A stretch of 35,577 bases of DNA from Alistipes sp. (GTDB lineage Bacteria; Bacteroidota; Bacteroidia; Bacteroidales; Rikenellaceae). The position numbers and the translations under genes were made by a program. The notes below the pieces were generated by a model. That model was not told where the DNA came from. It worked only from the letters and a program-made list of their open reading frames with translations, and did not search any database. Positions 1 to 9,300 of the stretch are shown here, one piece after another (position 1 is the first letter of the stretch; each line of letters opens with the position of its first letter). The stretch lies in contig JAFNYX010000046.1 in NCBI GenBank assembly GCA_017654125.1, forward strand, positions 1 through 35,577, written 5' to 3'.

Positions 1-672
1 CCGATATTTTGTGGCAATCCGCTTGTGGATGATATTGTCGAGCGTCGTGCGCAGTTGCCTTCGCGGGAGAAGTTCTTGTATGAAAATGCTCTGGACGAAC
101 GACCTATCGTTGCTTTGCTGGCTGGTAGCCGTGTGTCGGAGATTCGGTTGAATCTTCCCAATATGGTTGCTTTGGCGAAGCGTTTTCCTGCGTATCAGTT
201 TGTTGTAACCGCTGTGCCGTGGATTGATAAGAGCGTTTATTTGAAGTATATGGGCGTCGAAAACGAAGTGTCGAATGTGCGTTATGTCTGCAATCAAACA
301 CAGCAGACCCTCGCAATGAGCGAGGCGGCAGTAGTCACGTCGGGAACGGCAACACTCGAAACGGCGTTGATGGGCATCCCAGAGATGGTGCTCTATAAGG
401 TAAACAAACTCTATGAGGTTTTGCGCCCGTATGTGCTTAAAATTCCATACATTTCGTTGGTTAATATAAACCTTGGCAGAGAGTCGGTGCGAGAGATTGT
501 ATGTGCTCGAATGGACGTTGATGACGCTGCTGTGGAGTTGCGTTCGATACTGAATGGTGGCTCAAAACGTGAGAGAATGTTGTCCGATTTTGCGGAGCTG
601 GGCGCGTTGATTGGTATGGAGGGGGCATCGGAGCGTTTTGGGGCTGATATAGTTAAAAGTTTGAGAGGATGA
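1..672 (+). CDS. lpxB: Lipid-A-disaccharide synthase, C-terminal part (cut by window start)
   Basis: LpxB joins UDP-2,3-diacylglucosamine and lipid X to form the lipid A disaccharide on the inner face of the inner membrane. The frame is open from base 1, so this is the C-terminal ~223 residues of a protein usually about 370-390 aa; the N-terminal half lies outside the window. Family features visible are the opening PIFCGNPLVDD stretch, the LLAGSRVSEI donor-side loop, VTSGTATLETALMGIPEMV and the LPxB-like tail PYISLVNINLGRESVREI. The GTG at 25 is internal, not the start. Its stop overlaps the next ATG by 4 bp (ATGA at 669-672), so it is translationally coupled to the FAH-like gene. Identification rests on these motifs and is confident. 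Confidence 0.93.
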   Translation, partial: PIFCGNPLVDDIVERRAQLPSREKFLYENALDERPIVALLAGSRVSEIRLNLPNMVALAKRFPAYQFVVTAVPWIDKSVYLKYMGVENEVSNVRYVCNQTQQTLAMSEAAVVTSGTATLETALMGIPEMVLYKVNKLYEVLRPYVLKIPYISLVNINLGRESVREIVCARMDVDDAAVELRSILNGGSKRERMLSDFAELGALIGMEGASERFGADIVKSLRG

Positions 673-1241
673 AGATAGTTTGTGTAGAGAACGTATTTAG
701 CGATGGACAAACGTATGTAAGTTTGCGTCCCGATACATCTGTATTGCGAAATAATGATGATTTCTATGTGCCGCATTTTTCGACAAATATCGTCTGCGGT
801 TGCGCTGTGTTGGTGCGTATAACACGCTTGGCAAAGTGTCTGGATGCACGATTTGCATCGCGTTGCTATGATGCGATAGGTGTTGGAGTGACTTTTGTCG
901 CACGGGATATGATGCGGAAGGCATTAAGTGAGGGCAGGCCTTGTGAAGAGGCATATACCTTTGACCGTTCTTTCGCTGTATCGCCAGAGATGAAAGAACC
1001 ATTGCTGGTGGGAGAGGGATGCGTGCAGATGTGGGTGAATGATGCGGTTGTGCAGTCGTTTACAATTGGCAAAATGCTCTTATCGATAGACGAATGCGTG
1101 AGTCGTGCTTCGCGGTCGCTGACCTTGAAGACTGGCGATATTGTAGCGGTGCCGATGCCGGCCGATATAGCTGTCTGTATGGGTGATAATCTTCGAGTGT
1201 CGCTTGATGGGGCGAGTGAATTAAACTTTATTATAAAATAA
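669..1241 (+). CDS. Degenerate fumarylacetoacetate hydrolase (FAH) family protein, probably non-catalytic
   Basis: The 190-aa protein follows the Bacteroidota FAH-family pattern: RPDTSVLRNNDDFYVPHFS, then LVRITRLAK, FASRCYDAIGVGVTFVARD and LKTGDIV. In active members the metal ligands sit in an (H)xExE strand and in the Asp of a GIDFTARD-type motif. Here the corresponding stretches read VCGCAVLVRI and GVTFVARD, so all three acids are replaced (Cys, Val and Thr by my alignment). The usual Lys before FD is Thr (AYTFD), the TGTPxGVG loop is replaced by VPMPADIA, and the N-terminal Gly-Asn-Tyr-His region is shortened. The fold is therefore recognisable but hydrolase/decarboxylase activity is unlikely. 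It overlaps lpxB by 4 bp and precedes a lipoprotein gene and maf. The frame is intact with no stops, so it appears maintained and not a decaying pseudogene. Confidence 0.75.
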   Translation: MKIVCVENVFSDGQTYVSLRPDTSVLRNNDDFYVPHFSTNIVCGCAVLVRITRLAKCLDARFASRCYDAIGVGVTFVARDMMRKALSEGRPCEEAYTFDRSFAVSPEMKEPLLVGEGCVQMWVNDAVVQSFTIGKMLLSIDECVSRASRSLTLKTGDIVAVPMPADIAVCMGDNLRVSLDGASELNFIIK

Positions 1242-1255
1242 TTTATTCTATTGAC

Positions 1256-1900
1256 ATGAAGAGTGTTTATAGGTTTATATTAACCTTTACGTTAATTCTT
1301 TGGGCGTGTGAAAAAGAACCGAATTTGCCACCAAAAACAGAAGACTTGCCGGCGGAACAAGACCCGTTTTTGGAAGAGATTGTATATGAAGTAGGCGATT
1401 ACTATGAGCAGGCCGGAGTTGCCGGTATCGTATATAAAGTGTCGGAGGATGGCAAGAGTGGAATGTTGCTCTCGCTCGAAGAGGGCGATTGTGCTTGGGC
1501 TTGGGATATGATTTTGACGGGCGCAAGCAATAAAACGAACGGCTTGTTTAATATGGCAGCTGTGTCTGATATCGAAAATTGGAAGGAGCGATATCCAATG
1601 TTTAAGTGGTGTGCCGACTTGGGTGAGGGATGGTATGTGCCATCTGTTGACGAGCTCTACGATGTGTATTTGGCATTTAACGGCAAAATGGGCGCAAATA
1701 ACACAACTATGCAGGCGTTTTTTAATAATCGTATTACCTCAAATGGAGGTGTTGCACTCTCTGGCAAGGCGTATCGTTCATCGACTGAAACGGCCGAATA
1801 CTATGCTATGCTTGTAGATTTTGCTAATGGCAACAAGTTCGACAACTATAAGGCATATCGCTATGGTGTACGTGCAGTGCGTTCGTTTACAGTAGAATAA
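1256..1900 (+). CDS. Small lipoprotein with Lcl/DUF1566-type domain
   Basis: This 214-aa protein starts with a short signal peptide and a lipobox (LILWAC), with Cys at residue 18 as the predicted lipidation site. The mature part, from about residue 55, has the pattern common in Bacteroidales DUF1566/Lcl-C proteins: GKSGMLLSLEE, alternating Trp residues (CAWAWDM), FKWCADLGEGWYVPS and VDEL, ending in GVRAVRSF. Such domains occur in secreted or surface proteins and resemble C-type-lectin-like folds; no enzymatic role is established. The ATG at 1256 was chosen because it gives the complete signal peptide. It is 14 bp after the FAH-like gene and 7 bp before maf, suggesting co-transcription. The cellular role is unknown. 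Confidence 0.7.
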   Translation: MKSVYRFILTFTLILWACEKEPNLPPKTEDLPAEQDPFLEEIVYEVGDYYEQAGVAGIVYKVSEDGKSGMLLSLEEGDCAWAWDMILTGASNKTNGLFNMAAVSDIENWKERYPMFKWCADLGEGWYVPSVDELYDVYLAFNGKMGANNTTMQAFFNNRITSNGGVALSGKAYRSSTETAEYYAMLVDFANGNKFDNYKAYRYGVRAVRSFTVE

Positions 1901-1907
1901 TAGAGAG

Positions 1908-2498
1908 ATGTTGTTACACGAGAAACTTAAAGCGTATCATTTGATACTTGCATCTGCTTCGCCACGTCGCAGGCAACTGCTTGCCGATTGTGGCTTGGTC
2001 TTCGACGTTGCGGCGAAGTTCGATTGCGACGAGAGTTTTCCTGCCGATATGCCGGTCCACGAAGTTGCAGAGTATATCTCGCAACAGAAGAGTCGCTCCT
2101 ATCCACAGACGCTCTCGGAAAACGATATCCTGCTTACGGCCGACACGGTTGTTATTGTGGATGATGTGATTCTAGGAAAACCTGCCGATGAACAGGATGC
2201 GGAGCGTATGTTGCGTATGCTTGCAGGTCGCTCACACAAAGTAATAACAGGCGTTACTATTCGTATGGCAAATAGTTCTCATTCGTTTTCGGTCGAGAGT
2301 GGTGTTAAGTTTCGCGACTTGTCCGATGATGAAATTTCGTACTATATTGGCGAATATCGTCCATTCGATAAGGCGGGTGCATATGGTATTCAGGAGTGGA
2401 TAGGGTATGTGGCTATTGAGGGTATTGACGGATCGTTTTTTAATGTGATGGGATTGCCTGTGCAAAAACTTTATGTGGAATTGAATAAGTTATTGTAG
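1908..2498 (+). CDS. maf: Maf family nucleoside triphosphate pyrophosphatase
   Basis: Maf/YhdE-type proteins hydrolyse non-canonical or excess nucleotides (dTTP/UTP or modified bases) to the monophosphate plus pyrophosphate in the cytosol. The 196-aa length is normal. Visible motifs in order are LILASASPRRRQLL at the N-terminus (substrate loop with the conserved S-RR), LTADTVVIVDDVILGKP with the catalytic Asp in the middle, HKVITGVTI, and DKAGAYGIQEWIG near the C-terminus. The start at 1908 lies 7 bp after the lipoprotein stop. It ends the plus-strand cluster that begins in or before lpxB, and a hairpin terminator follows 17 bp later. Confidence 0.93.
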   Translation: MLLHEKLKAYHLILASASPRRRQLLADCGLVFDVAAKFDCDESFPADMPVHEVAEYISQQKSRSYPQTLSENDILLTADTVVIVDDVILGKPADEQDAERMLRMLAGRSHKVITGVTIRMANSSHSFSVESGVKFRDLSDDEISYYIGEYRPFDKAGAYGIQEWIGYVAIEGIDGSFFNVMGLPVQKLYVELNKLL

Positions 2499-2515
2499 TA
2501 CAATAAAATATTACA

Positions 2516-2559
2516 AAAAAATAATCGCCGTAAATATGTAGTTTGCGGCGATTATTTTT
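2516..2559. terminator. Bidirectional hairpin terminator between maf and the response regulator
   Basis: The arms AATAATCGCCGtAAA and TTTGCGGCGATTATT form a ~15-bp stem (one G-U pair) around a 7-nt loop. An A-run precedes it and a T-run follows, so it can act as an intrinsic terminator in both directions for the convergent maf and LytTR genes. Confidence 0.85.
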
Positions 2560-2577
2560 CAGTTTGTAGTGTGACAA

Positions 2578-3345
2578 TTATTGGTTGCCGTGTTCGAGCC
2601 ACGCAAGAAAATCGGCAGTCTTCGAGCGGCTTACAAATGTGTCTATATTGCTGGTTGGTTTAAGCGTCAACTTAATGCGGTTGCCAAGTCGTTTTGCAAC
2701 GTTTCCTATACTGCTGTCGGCAACGATACAACTGCGCGAAATGCGGAAGAATCGCGATGGGTCAAGCTCCTTGCTTACCACATCAAGCGATACATCCATA
2801 AGGTAACGCTCGCCGGAGGCTGTCATAAGGTATGTACCTCCGTCTTCCGAGTAAAAATAGGCAATTTGCGCCGTATCGACCATTACAATTTTGTCGTTAT
2901 AGCGAAGTAAATACCTCTGTTTGTAGCGTTTGGTTGTTGCACTTGTAATCATTGCCTTCAACTCTTTAAGGTGGATGTTTTGCTCCCTATTACGATTGCG
3001 ACAACGCTCGACTGCTCGCTGTAAATCTGCCGGACCGATAGGTTTAAGCAGATAATCGACCGAATTTACCTCAAACGCTTTTATGGCATAGTTGTCGTAC
3101 GCCGTTACCATAATCACCGGACAATCTATCTCTATGCGCTCGAAGATGTCGAAACATTTGCCGTCTGACAACTCCACATCCATAAATATCATATCGGGAT
3201 ACGTTGGCGTGTTTTGCAACCATTCAACGGTAGCTTGTACGCTATCCAAAATGCCGCATATCTCGATATCTGGATACGTATTGACCAACATTCGTGCCAA
3301 TGCCTGTTGGGCTACAATTTCATCTTCTATGATAAGTGCATTCAT
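2578..3345 (-). CDS. LytTR-family response regulator
   Basis: The protein is 255 aa. It opens with an N-terminal receiver domain of about 120 residues: acidic pocket IIEDE, phospho-acceptor Asp in IFMDVELSDG, the VTAYDNYAIKAF switch region and the conserved Lys in DYLLKP. A linker leads to a C-terminal LytTR DNA-binding domain (residues ~145-250) with YFYSEDGGTYLMTASGERY, FFRISRSCIV and a basic end. It is predicted to be activated by the kinase encoded just upstream on the same strand (24-bp gap). LytTR regulators usually bind paired direct repeats; I found no convincing pair nearby. The target genes are unknown. The Sus operon lies divergently beyond the kinase, but a link is only positional. 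Confidence 0.92.
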   Translation of the reverse strand: MNALIIEDEIVAQQALARMLVNTYPDIEICGILDSVQATVEWLQNTPTYPDMIFMDVELSDGKCFDIFERIEIDCPVIMVTAYDNYAIKAFEVNSVDYLLKPIGPADLQRAVERCRNRNREQNIHLKELKAMITSATTKRYKQRYLLRYNDKIVMVDTAQIAYFYSEDGGTYLMTASGERYLMDVSLDVVSKELDPSRFFRISRSCIVADSSIGNVAKRLGNRIKLTLKPTSNIDTFVSRSKTADFLAWLEHGNQ

Positions 3346-3369
3346 CTGATATTGTTTTGTTTAATTGTT

Positions 3370-4758
3370 CTAAATTAAAGGTAGTTCTACGTTGTATGAG
3401 TCAGTCGTTTCGATAATTTTTATATCTTTACCGACAGTGTCGTGGTATTGCTTGGATATGTTTTTTAGTCCGAGGTGTGTGCTTTCATTGGAGACGGAAC
3501 TTTTTCGTTGAAGGTTGTTGTGCACCCAAATTGTATCATCGGAACAGCCAATGGTTATGTGCAATGGTGTGTTGGGATGTACGACATTGTGTTTGAAAGC
3601 GTTCTCAATAAGCATCTGTAAACTACACGGAACGACACACTTGTTAAGAGCCGTTGGTGCAATTTGATACTCAACGGTAAAACCATTAGGAAAACGAACG
3701 CGCAACAGTTTGATATATCGGTCGATAAATTCCAACTCCTCCTGCAATCGTACAACTTGTTCATTTTCGTTGTGAAGCATATAGCGATAAAGCGATGCAA
3801 GTTGACGAACATATTCGCCCGCTTCGCGATTTTTGTTCTCTTCAATCAGTCCATTTAGAATATTCAAGCAGTTGAAGAGGAAGTGTGGGTTTACTTGTTG
3901 TTTCAGAGTGTTATACTGAAATTGTGCCAGGTGACGTTTTTCCTGCTCGTGACGGATTTTGACATGGGTCTGTTGAACGTATGCCAGCGGCACAATTACA
4001 GCATAGATACCGAGGCTTGCCAACATCGTAATCGAGCATAATTTCATAAAGGATATTTCGGCAAATGGGGTGGTGGTGCCGAAGGGGAGATTGTATCCAA
4101 TAATTATTGCGCTTATGGATGCCAAGATGATAGTTTCTGTCGTTAGTCCAAGGATATAGCCCCATGGCTTAGAAAAGAATCCGGTGTGGCGATATGTTAT
4201 AATCAAATATATGATGTTGCAACAGATTAATACTATGATTGCAAGCGAGTTGCTCAACAATAATCGAAGTGATAGATTAACAACATCTTCGGTGAGCATA
4301 TTGGCGAAAATGCGCGAGTATAGTATGCGTAGTACGAGTAAAACTGTAATGACGACAATCACTTGCTGCATATTGGGCAGCCAACGATTTGCCGGTATGT
4401 CGTTTTCGTTTCGGTGGGCATTTACCGAATTGAAAATCATCAGCAAACCGAAACCGAGTATCTCGGTAGTAATAAATGATGTCGTAGCGTGAATGAATGC
4501 CTGGTTTGATATGAATAGAGCAAGTCCCTTTGCTCCATATGTTCCGATTACAAAGCCGAGTAGGTTGCCGGCAATTACACAAGCGGCAATCAATCCTATG
4601 CCTTGATTTTTGCGTACAGCAATGAGTGTAATCATCGTAACGGTGGCAACCGTCAGCACAAGTTCGTCGCGAACGTTCAGCGCGTAACACAGCATAACTA
4701 TTATGGCGTGAACGATGGCAAATATGTGTATGATGTGTGAGTTTTGTAACTCTTTCAT
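3370..4758 (-). CDS. LytS-like multi-pass sensor histidine kinase (PF06580 type)
   Basis: The protein is 462 aa. The first ~265 residues carry about eight hydrophobic segments, forming a membrane sensor module with no recognisable extracytoplasmic ligand domain. The cytoplasmic part has the His_kinase signature LKQQVNPHFLFNCLN, whose His is the phosphorylation site, and a compact ATPase domain with the N-box LIENAFKHN and the NNLQRK...HLGLKNI region typical of Bacteroidota members. It is the first gene of a two-gene unit with the LytTR regulator. A strong promoter match lies 62-93 bp upstream of its start. The inducing signal cannot be deduced from the sequence. Confidence 0.92.
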   Translation of the reverse strand: MKELQNSHIIHIFAIVHAIIVMLCYALNVRDELVLTVATVTMITLIAVRKNQGIGLIAACVIAGNLLGFVIGTYGAKGLALFISNQAFIHATTSFITTEILGFGLLMIFNSVNAHRNENDIPANRWLPNMQQVIVVITVLLVLRILYSRIFANMLTEDVVNLSLRLLLSNSLAIIVLICCNIIYLIITYRHTGFFSKPWGYILGLTTETIILASISAIIIGYNLPFGTTTPFAEISFMKLCSITMLASLGIYAVIVPLAYVQQTHVKIRHEQEKRHLAQFQYNTLKQQVNPHFLFNCLNILNGLIEENKNREAGEYVRQLASLYRYMLHNENEQVVRLQEELEFIDRYIKLLRVRFPNGFTVEYQIAPTALNKCVVPCSLQMLIENAFKHNVVHPNTPLHITIGCSDDTIWVHNNLQRKSSVSNESTHLGLKNISKQYHDTVGKDIKIIETTDSYNVELPLI

Positions 4759-4819
4759 TTTTGAAGTAAAATATATTAAAAAACTTTAATATTGTAGTGT
4801 ATTCTTGCGAATGATTGTT

Positions 4820-4851
4820 CAAAATTAATACAAAGTTGCGAGATAAACAAA
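4820..4851 (-). promoter_or_regulatory. Bacteroidota-type promoter for the sensor kinase operon
   Basis: On the minus strand, TTTG (4851-4848) is followed by exactly 20 nt and TAATTTTG (4827-4820). This matches the housekeeping-sigma consensus TTTG / TAnnTTTG. Transcription would begin near 4812, leaving a leader of about 55 nt before the ATG at 4758. Confidence 0.7.
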
Positions 4852-5011
4852 TTTTATTTGTTGGAATATGTAGGTGAATTTGCCAAAAACAGCTATCCGT
4901 TCACTCTGTTTTTTTTACATTTCATACCATAAATATTACCATTCGTCTCGACTTGTTTTTTCGTTATGTGAATTTTGTTAAAATTTGTATAATCGATAGT
5001 GGATATTGATA

Positions 5012-5030
5012 AATTTTTAAGAATTTTTAA
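5012..5030 (+). repeat. Tandem AATTTTTAA pair upstream of the Sus operon
   Basis: AATTTTTAA occurs twice with a 10-bp period just before the first Sus gene. The 287-bp divergent gap (4759-5045) otherwise holds only the minus-strand promoter. I found no exact TAnnTTTG on the plus strand; the nearest are GAATTTTG and AAAATTTG around 4970-4987. The repeat could be an activator site or simply AT-rich leader sequence. Confidence 0.25.
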
Positions 5031-5045
5031 TAAAGTTGATTTGTA

Positions 5046-6359
5046 ATGAAAAAACCTAACTTGTCGTTTTGGCAGATTTGGAATCTGAGTTTCGGATTTT
5101 TCGGTGTTCAGATTGCTTATGCCTTGCAGAGTGCTAACATCAGCCGCATTTTTGCGACGCTTGGTGCCGACCCTCACGATTTGAGTTATTTTTGGATTTT
5201 GCCACCGCTGATGGGTATGATTGTTCAGCCGCTGGTTGGTACGTGGAGTGATAAGACGTGGTGCCGCTGGGGACGTCGTAAACCGTATCTTTATTTGGGT
5301 GCATTCGTGGCTGTCGCAGTAATGGCTTTGCTTCCAAATTCGGGTAGCTTTAACCTGTCAATCAAAGCGGCGATGTCGTTTGGTCTGGTGATGCTCATGT
5401 TGCTTGACACATCAATCAATATGGCGATGCAGCCATTCAAGATGATGGTGGGTGATATGGTGAACGAACAGCAGAAGTCGAAGGCGTACTCGATTCAGAG
5501 TATGCTCTGCAACGCCGGCTCGCTCGTTGGATACCTTTTCCCGTACCTCTTTACGTGGATTGGCATCAGCAATATTGCACCAGAGGGTGTGATTCCGGAT
5601 TCTGTAACCTATTCGTTCTATGCCGGTGCAGCGATTATGATTCTTTGTGTACTCTATACCGGATTTTCCGTTAAGGAGATGCCTCCACAGGAGTATGCAA
5701 AGTTCCATAATATCACCGAGTCGGAGGAGAAGGAGAGCAAAAATCTCGTTCATCTGCTCATTCATGCTCCAAAGGCGTTTTGGCAGATTGGTCTTGTGCA
5801 GTTCTTCTCGTGGTTTGCGTTCCTCTATATGTGGAACTACACGACCGGCGGTATTGCCGAGAATGTATGGAGGGTCGATCCGATGAATACCACCTCGCCG
5901 GAGTATCAGAGCGCCGGCAACTGGGTGGGAGTTCTCTTTGCTGTGCAGGCAATCGGTTCGGTACTGTGGGCTATGGTGTTGCCAATGTTCCGCAGTATGA
6001 AGGTTGGCTATTCGTTGAGTTTGGTTTTGGGCGCACTTGGTTTTATTTCGACCTATTTCGTGCACGACCAATATCTGCTCTTTTTGTCGTTCATCCTTAT
6101 TGGATGTGGTTGGGCTGCAATGCTCGCCATGCCGTTTGCTATGCTGACCAATTCGCTCTCGGGCGGCTCGATGGGCGCATATCTCGGTTTGTTTAATTGT
6201 ACAATATGCTTGCCACAGATTATCGCGGCATTGTTGGGTGGCGTGATTTTATCGCTCGTGGGTAGCAGCCAAATTATGATGCTCGTAGTTGCAGGTGTGT
6301 CGCTTCTGCTTGGTGCGGCGACCGTGCCTTTTATTAAGGAAAAACAGCAAAAAGTATAA
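5046..6359 (+). CDS. MFS sugar transporter (SLC45/maltose-sucrose permease-like)
   Basis: This 437-aa inner-membrane protein has about 12 hydrophobic segments. The N-terminal half carries the loop GTWSDKTWCRWGRRKPY, the MFS loop 2-3 signature as seen in SLC45/GPH-like sugar carriers, preceded by a conserved QSANISRIFATLGADP segment. Related proteins in Bacteroidales are encoded next to maltose or maltodextrin enzymes, and as first gene of the Sus-type locus the most likely substrate is maltose, a short maltodextrin or glucose released in the periplasm. It lies 40 bp upstream of susC on the same strand. Substrate and cation coupling are inferences. The ATG at 5046 gives the usual short cytoplasmic N-terminus (MKKPNLSFWQIW). 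Confidence 0.85.
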   Translation: MKKPNLSFWQIWNLSFGFFGVQIAYALQSANISRIFATLGADPHDLSYFWILPPLMGMIVQPLVGTWSDKTWCRWGRRKPYLYLGAFVAVAVMALLPNSGSFNLSIKAAMSFGLVMLMLLDTSINMAMQPFKMMVGDMVNEQQKSKAYSIQSMLCNAGSLVGYLFPYLFTWIGISNIAPEGVIPDSVTYSFYAGAAIMILCVLYTGFSVKEMPPQEYAKFHNITESEEKESKNLVHLLIHAPKAFWQIGLVQFFSWFAFLYMWNYTTGGIAENVWRVDPMNTTSPEYQSAGNWVGVLFAVQAIGSVLWAMVLPMFRSMKVGYSLSLVLGALGFISTYFVHDQYLLFLSFILIGCGWAAMLAMPFAMLTNSLSGGSMGAYLGLFNCTICLPQIIAALLGGVILSLVGSSQIMMLVVAGVSLLLGAATVPFIKEKQQKV

Positions 6360-6399
6360 AAATATATTTTCACAATTAACTTATTTATTAACTAACACA

Positions 6400-9300
6400 A
6401 TGTTTATGAAAAAACTTCTAGCTATGTGTTTGGGGCTTATGATGTTGAGCATCATAACACCCCCTCTTGTGTCTGCACAGCAGGGCAGACTCGAGATTAA
6501 AGGTGTCGTTGTCGATACCAATGGTGCGCCAATCATAGGTGCTTCCGTTGTTGAAGTCGGCACGCTAAACGGCACTATGACCGATATTCAAGGCCAGTAC
6601 GCCTTGACGGTCGCAGACGGCAATTCGCTCGTCGAAATCAGTTACATCGGTTACAAGACCGTACAGCTTGTTGCATCGTCGTCGGTGCTCGAGCGTGTTG
6701 CTCTTGAAGAGGACGCTTTGGCGCTCGACGAGTTGGTAGTCATCGGTTATGGTTCGGTTAAGAAGGACGACATGACCGGTTCGGTTATCGCTGTTAAGGC
6801 CGAGGAGATTAACCGTGGTGCGCTGACTTCGCCACAGGAGTTGCTTCGTGGTAAGGTTCCTGGTGTTAATATCACAACTAGCAGTGGTGCTCCGGGTGCA
6901 GGCGCTGAGATTCGTATCCGTGGCGGTGCGTCGTTGTCGGCTAACAACAACCCGCTCATCGTAATCGACGGTGTGCCTATCGCAGACAATGCAGGTCCGG
7001 GTATGGCAAACGGCTTGGCAACGGTAAACCCTAACGATATCGAGACCTTTACCGTATTGAAGGATGCCTCGGCTACCGCTATCTACGGTTCGCGTGCATC
7101 GAACGGTGTCATCCTCATCACTACGAAGAAGGGTGAGAGTGGCAAGCCTCGCGTATCTTATAATGGTAGTTTCAGCATCAAGCACAACTACAACACTATG
7201 GATATGATGAACGCTACCGAGTTCAAGGATTATATCCTCGGTCTCTATCCGGATTTGGCCGACAAAGCAAACGCTCTGTTTGGCAACAGCGATACCGATT
7301 GGCAGGATCAGATCTATCGTATCGGTTTGGCTACCGACCAGAATGTTTCGGTTACCGGCACCGGTGCTAACGGTAAGCTTCCGTATCGTGTATCGGCAGG
7401 TTATGTGTATGACGAGGGTACGGTTAAGAATACCGACAACCAGCGTGTAACGGTTGACGTTAGCTTGGCTCCTAAATTCTTGAAGAATCACCTCACGGTT
7501 AACTTTAATGCAAAGGGTGTTTACAACCGTGCAAACTATGCGGATGGTAGTGTTATCGGCTCGGCTGTTTACTATGATCCTACGCAGGACATCTACAATC
7601 GTCTGCCGAATGGCAACGTAGATTTGTCGAACAATAACGGTTATCGCAACTGGAACACCGACCTGACGGCATGGAACCCTCTCTCGTATCTCTACGACAG
7701 ATGGGATCAGAATAACGCTTATCGTGCGTTGGGTAACATCCAGCTCGACTATAAGGTACACGGTTTGGAGGATTTGAGCTTCAATCTCAACCTCGGTCTC
7801 GATATCACAAAGACTAAGGGTGATAAGGGCAATCTTCCGGGTTCGATTTTCGCAAATTGGAACAATGACGACGACGGTGCTTACAAGGGTCGTGGTACTT
7901 ACGAGAACTACACCAACATTCACCGCAACTCGTTGTTGGGTTTCTATGCAAACTATCAGCACACGTGGGGTATCCACAACTTCAACGCTATGCTCGGTTA
8001 CGAGTGGTCGAGCAACTACTCTTCGACCGATTCGAGCACGTTCGGTCGTATCGTTCCAGCCGATCCAACGACTTCGGCATTCGATAGCAAACTTCGCAAT
8101 TCGACTTTCAGCGCAACCCGCAACGTGCTGGTTTCGTTCTATGGTCGTATCAACTACTCGATTGACTCGCGCTATCTGTTTACTGCAACGATGCGTGCCG
8201 ATGGTTCGTCGCGCTTCGTAGGTAAGAACCGTTGGGGCTTCTTCCCGGCTGTTGCAGCGGCTTGGAACATTAAGCAGGAGAAGTTCTTGGAGGATGTTGG
8301 CGCAGTATCGGCTTTGAAACTCCGTTTGGGTTGGGGTGTTACCGGTCAGCAGGAGTTTGGCGAGAACTATGCAGGTTTGCAGTATGCGGAGATTTCGCGT
8401 GACCCTGCAACCCAGTATCCGTTGGGCCCAGATCAGTTCTTCTATCCGGTACGTCCTCATGCTTACAACGAGAATTTGAAGTGGGAGGAGACTACCACTT
8501 ATAACGTTGGTTTGGACTTCGGTTTCTTGAACGGCCGTATCAATGGTTCGGTTGAGCTCTACTATCGTAAGACGAAGGACTTGCTTTCGTATGTAAACGT
8601 ACCACTCGGTGGTAACTTCTCGAACTACGTATATCAGAACATCGGTTCGATGCTCAACAAGGGTATCGAGATGTCGTTGAACTTCATCCCGGTTGATACA
8701 GAGGATTGGAATCTAACCATTGGTTTGAATGGTACATTCCAGAAGACTATGATTACCGAGCTCCCATCGGAGAATATTGATGTTGGTGGCACTGGTGCCG
8801 GTACGGGTAACCTCGCACAGCGTCACAAGGTGGGTTATGCACCTTACACCTTCTATCTCTGGCAGCAGGTTTATGACGATAACGGCAAACCGATCCAGAA
8901 CGCTCTCGTAGATCGTGACGGCGATGGTCAGATTACCAACAACGACCGTTACATGACCAACAAGAGTCCTAATCCTGATTTCTACTACGGTATCAACTTG
9001 CGCCTCACTTATCGCAATTGGGACTTCGGTTTCAATGGTCACGGTACGGTGGGTAACTATATGTTCAACGATGTATTGCGTGGCTCGGCTACGTCGTACT
9101 ATCGTGACGTAATCGACAAGGGTTATTTGGTGAATGCACAGCCATCGGCAACGAAGTATGGCTTTATGCAGAGCTCGACTACGATGCAGCATCTCTCGGA
9201 TATGTTCCTCGAAGATGCATCGTACTTCCGTATGGATGATATCAACCTCGGTTATACGTTCCGCAATTTCAGCGATTCGAATCTTTCGATTCGTTTGGCT

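Noticed and set aside
4759-5045. LytTR-type binding sites (AAAGTTGAT at 5032-5040; TCCGTTCAC near 4897) as a link from the two-component system to the Sus operon
   Set aside because: Only single, mostly imperfect matches were found. The paired direct repeat with fixed spacing expected for LytTR regulators is absent.
5412-6071. 219-codon minus-strand frame inside the MFS transporter
   Set aside because: Rich in His, Arg and Asn with no domain; it is a shadow of the transporter frame.
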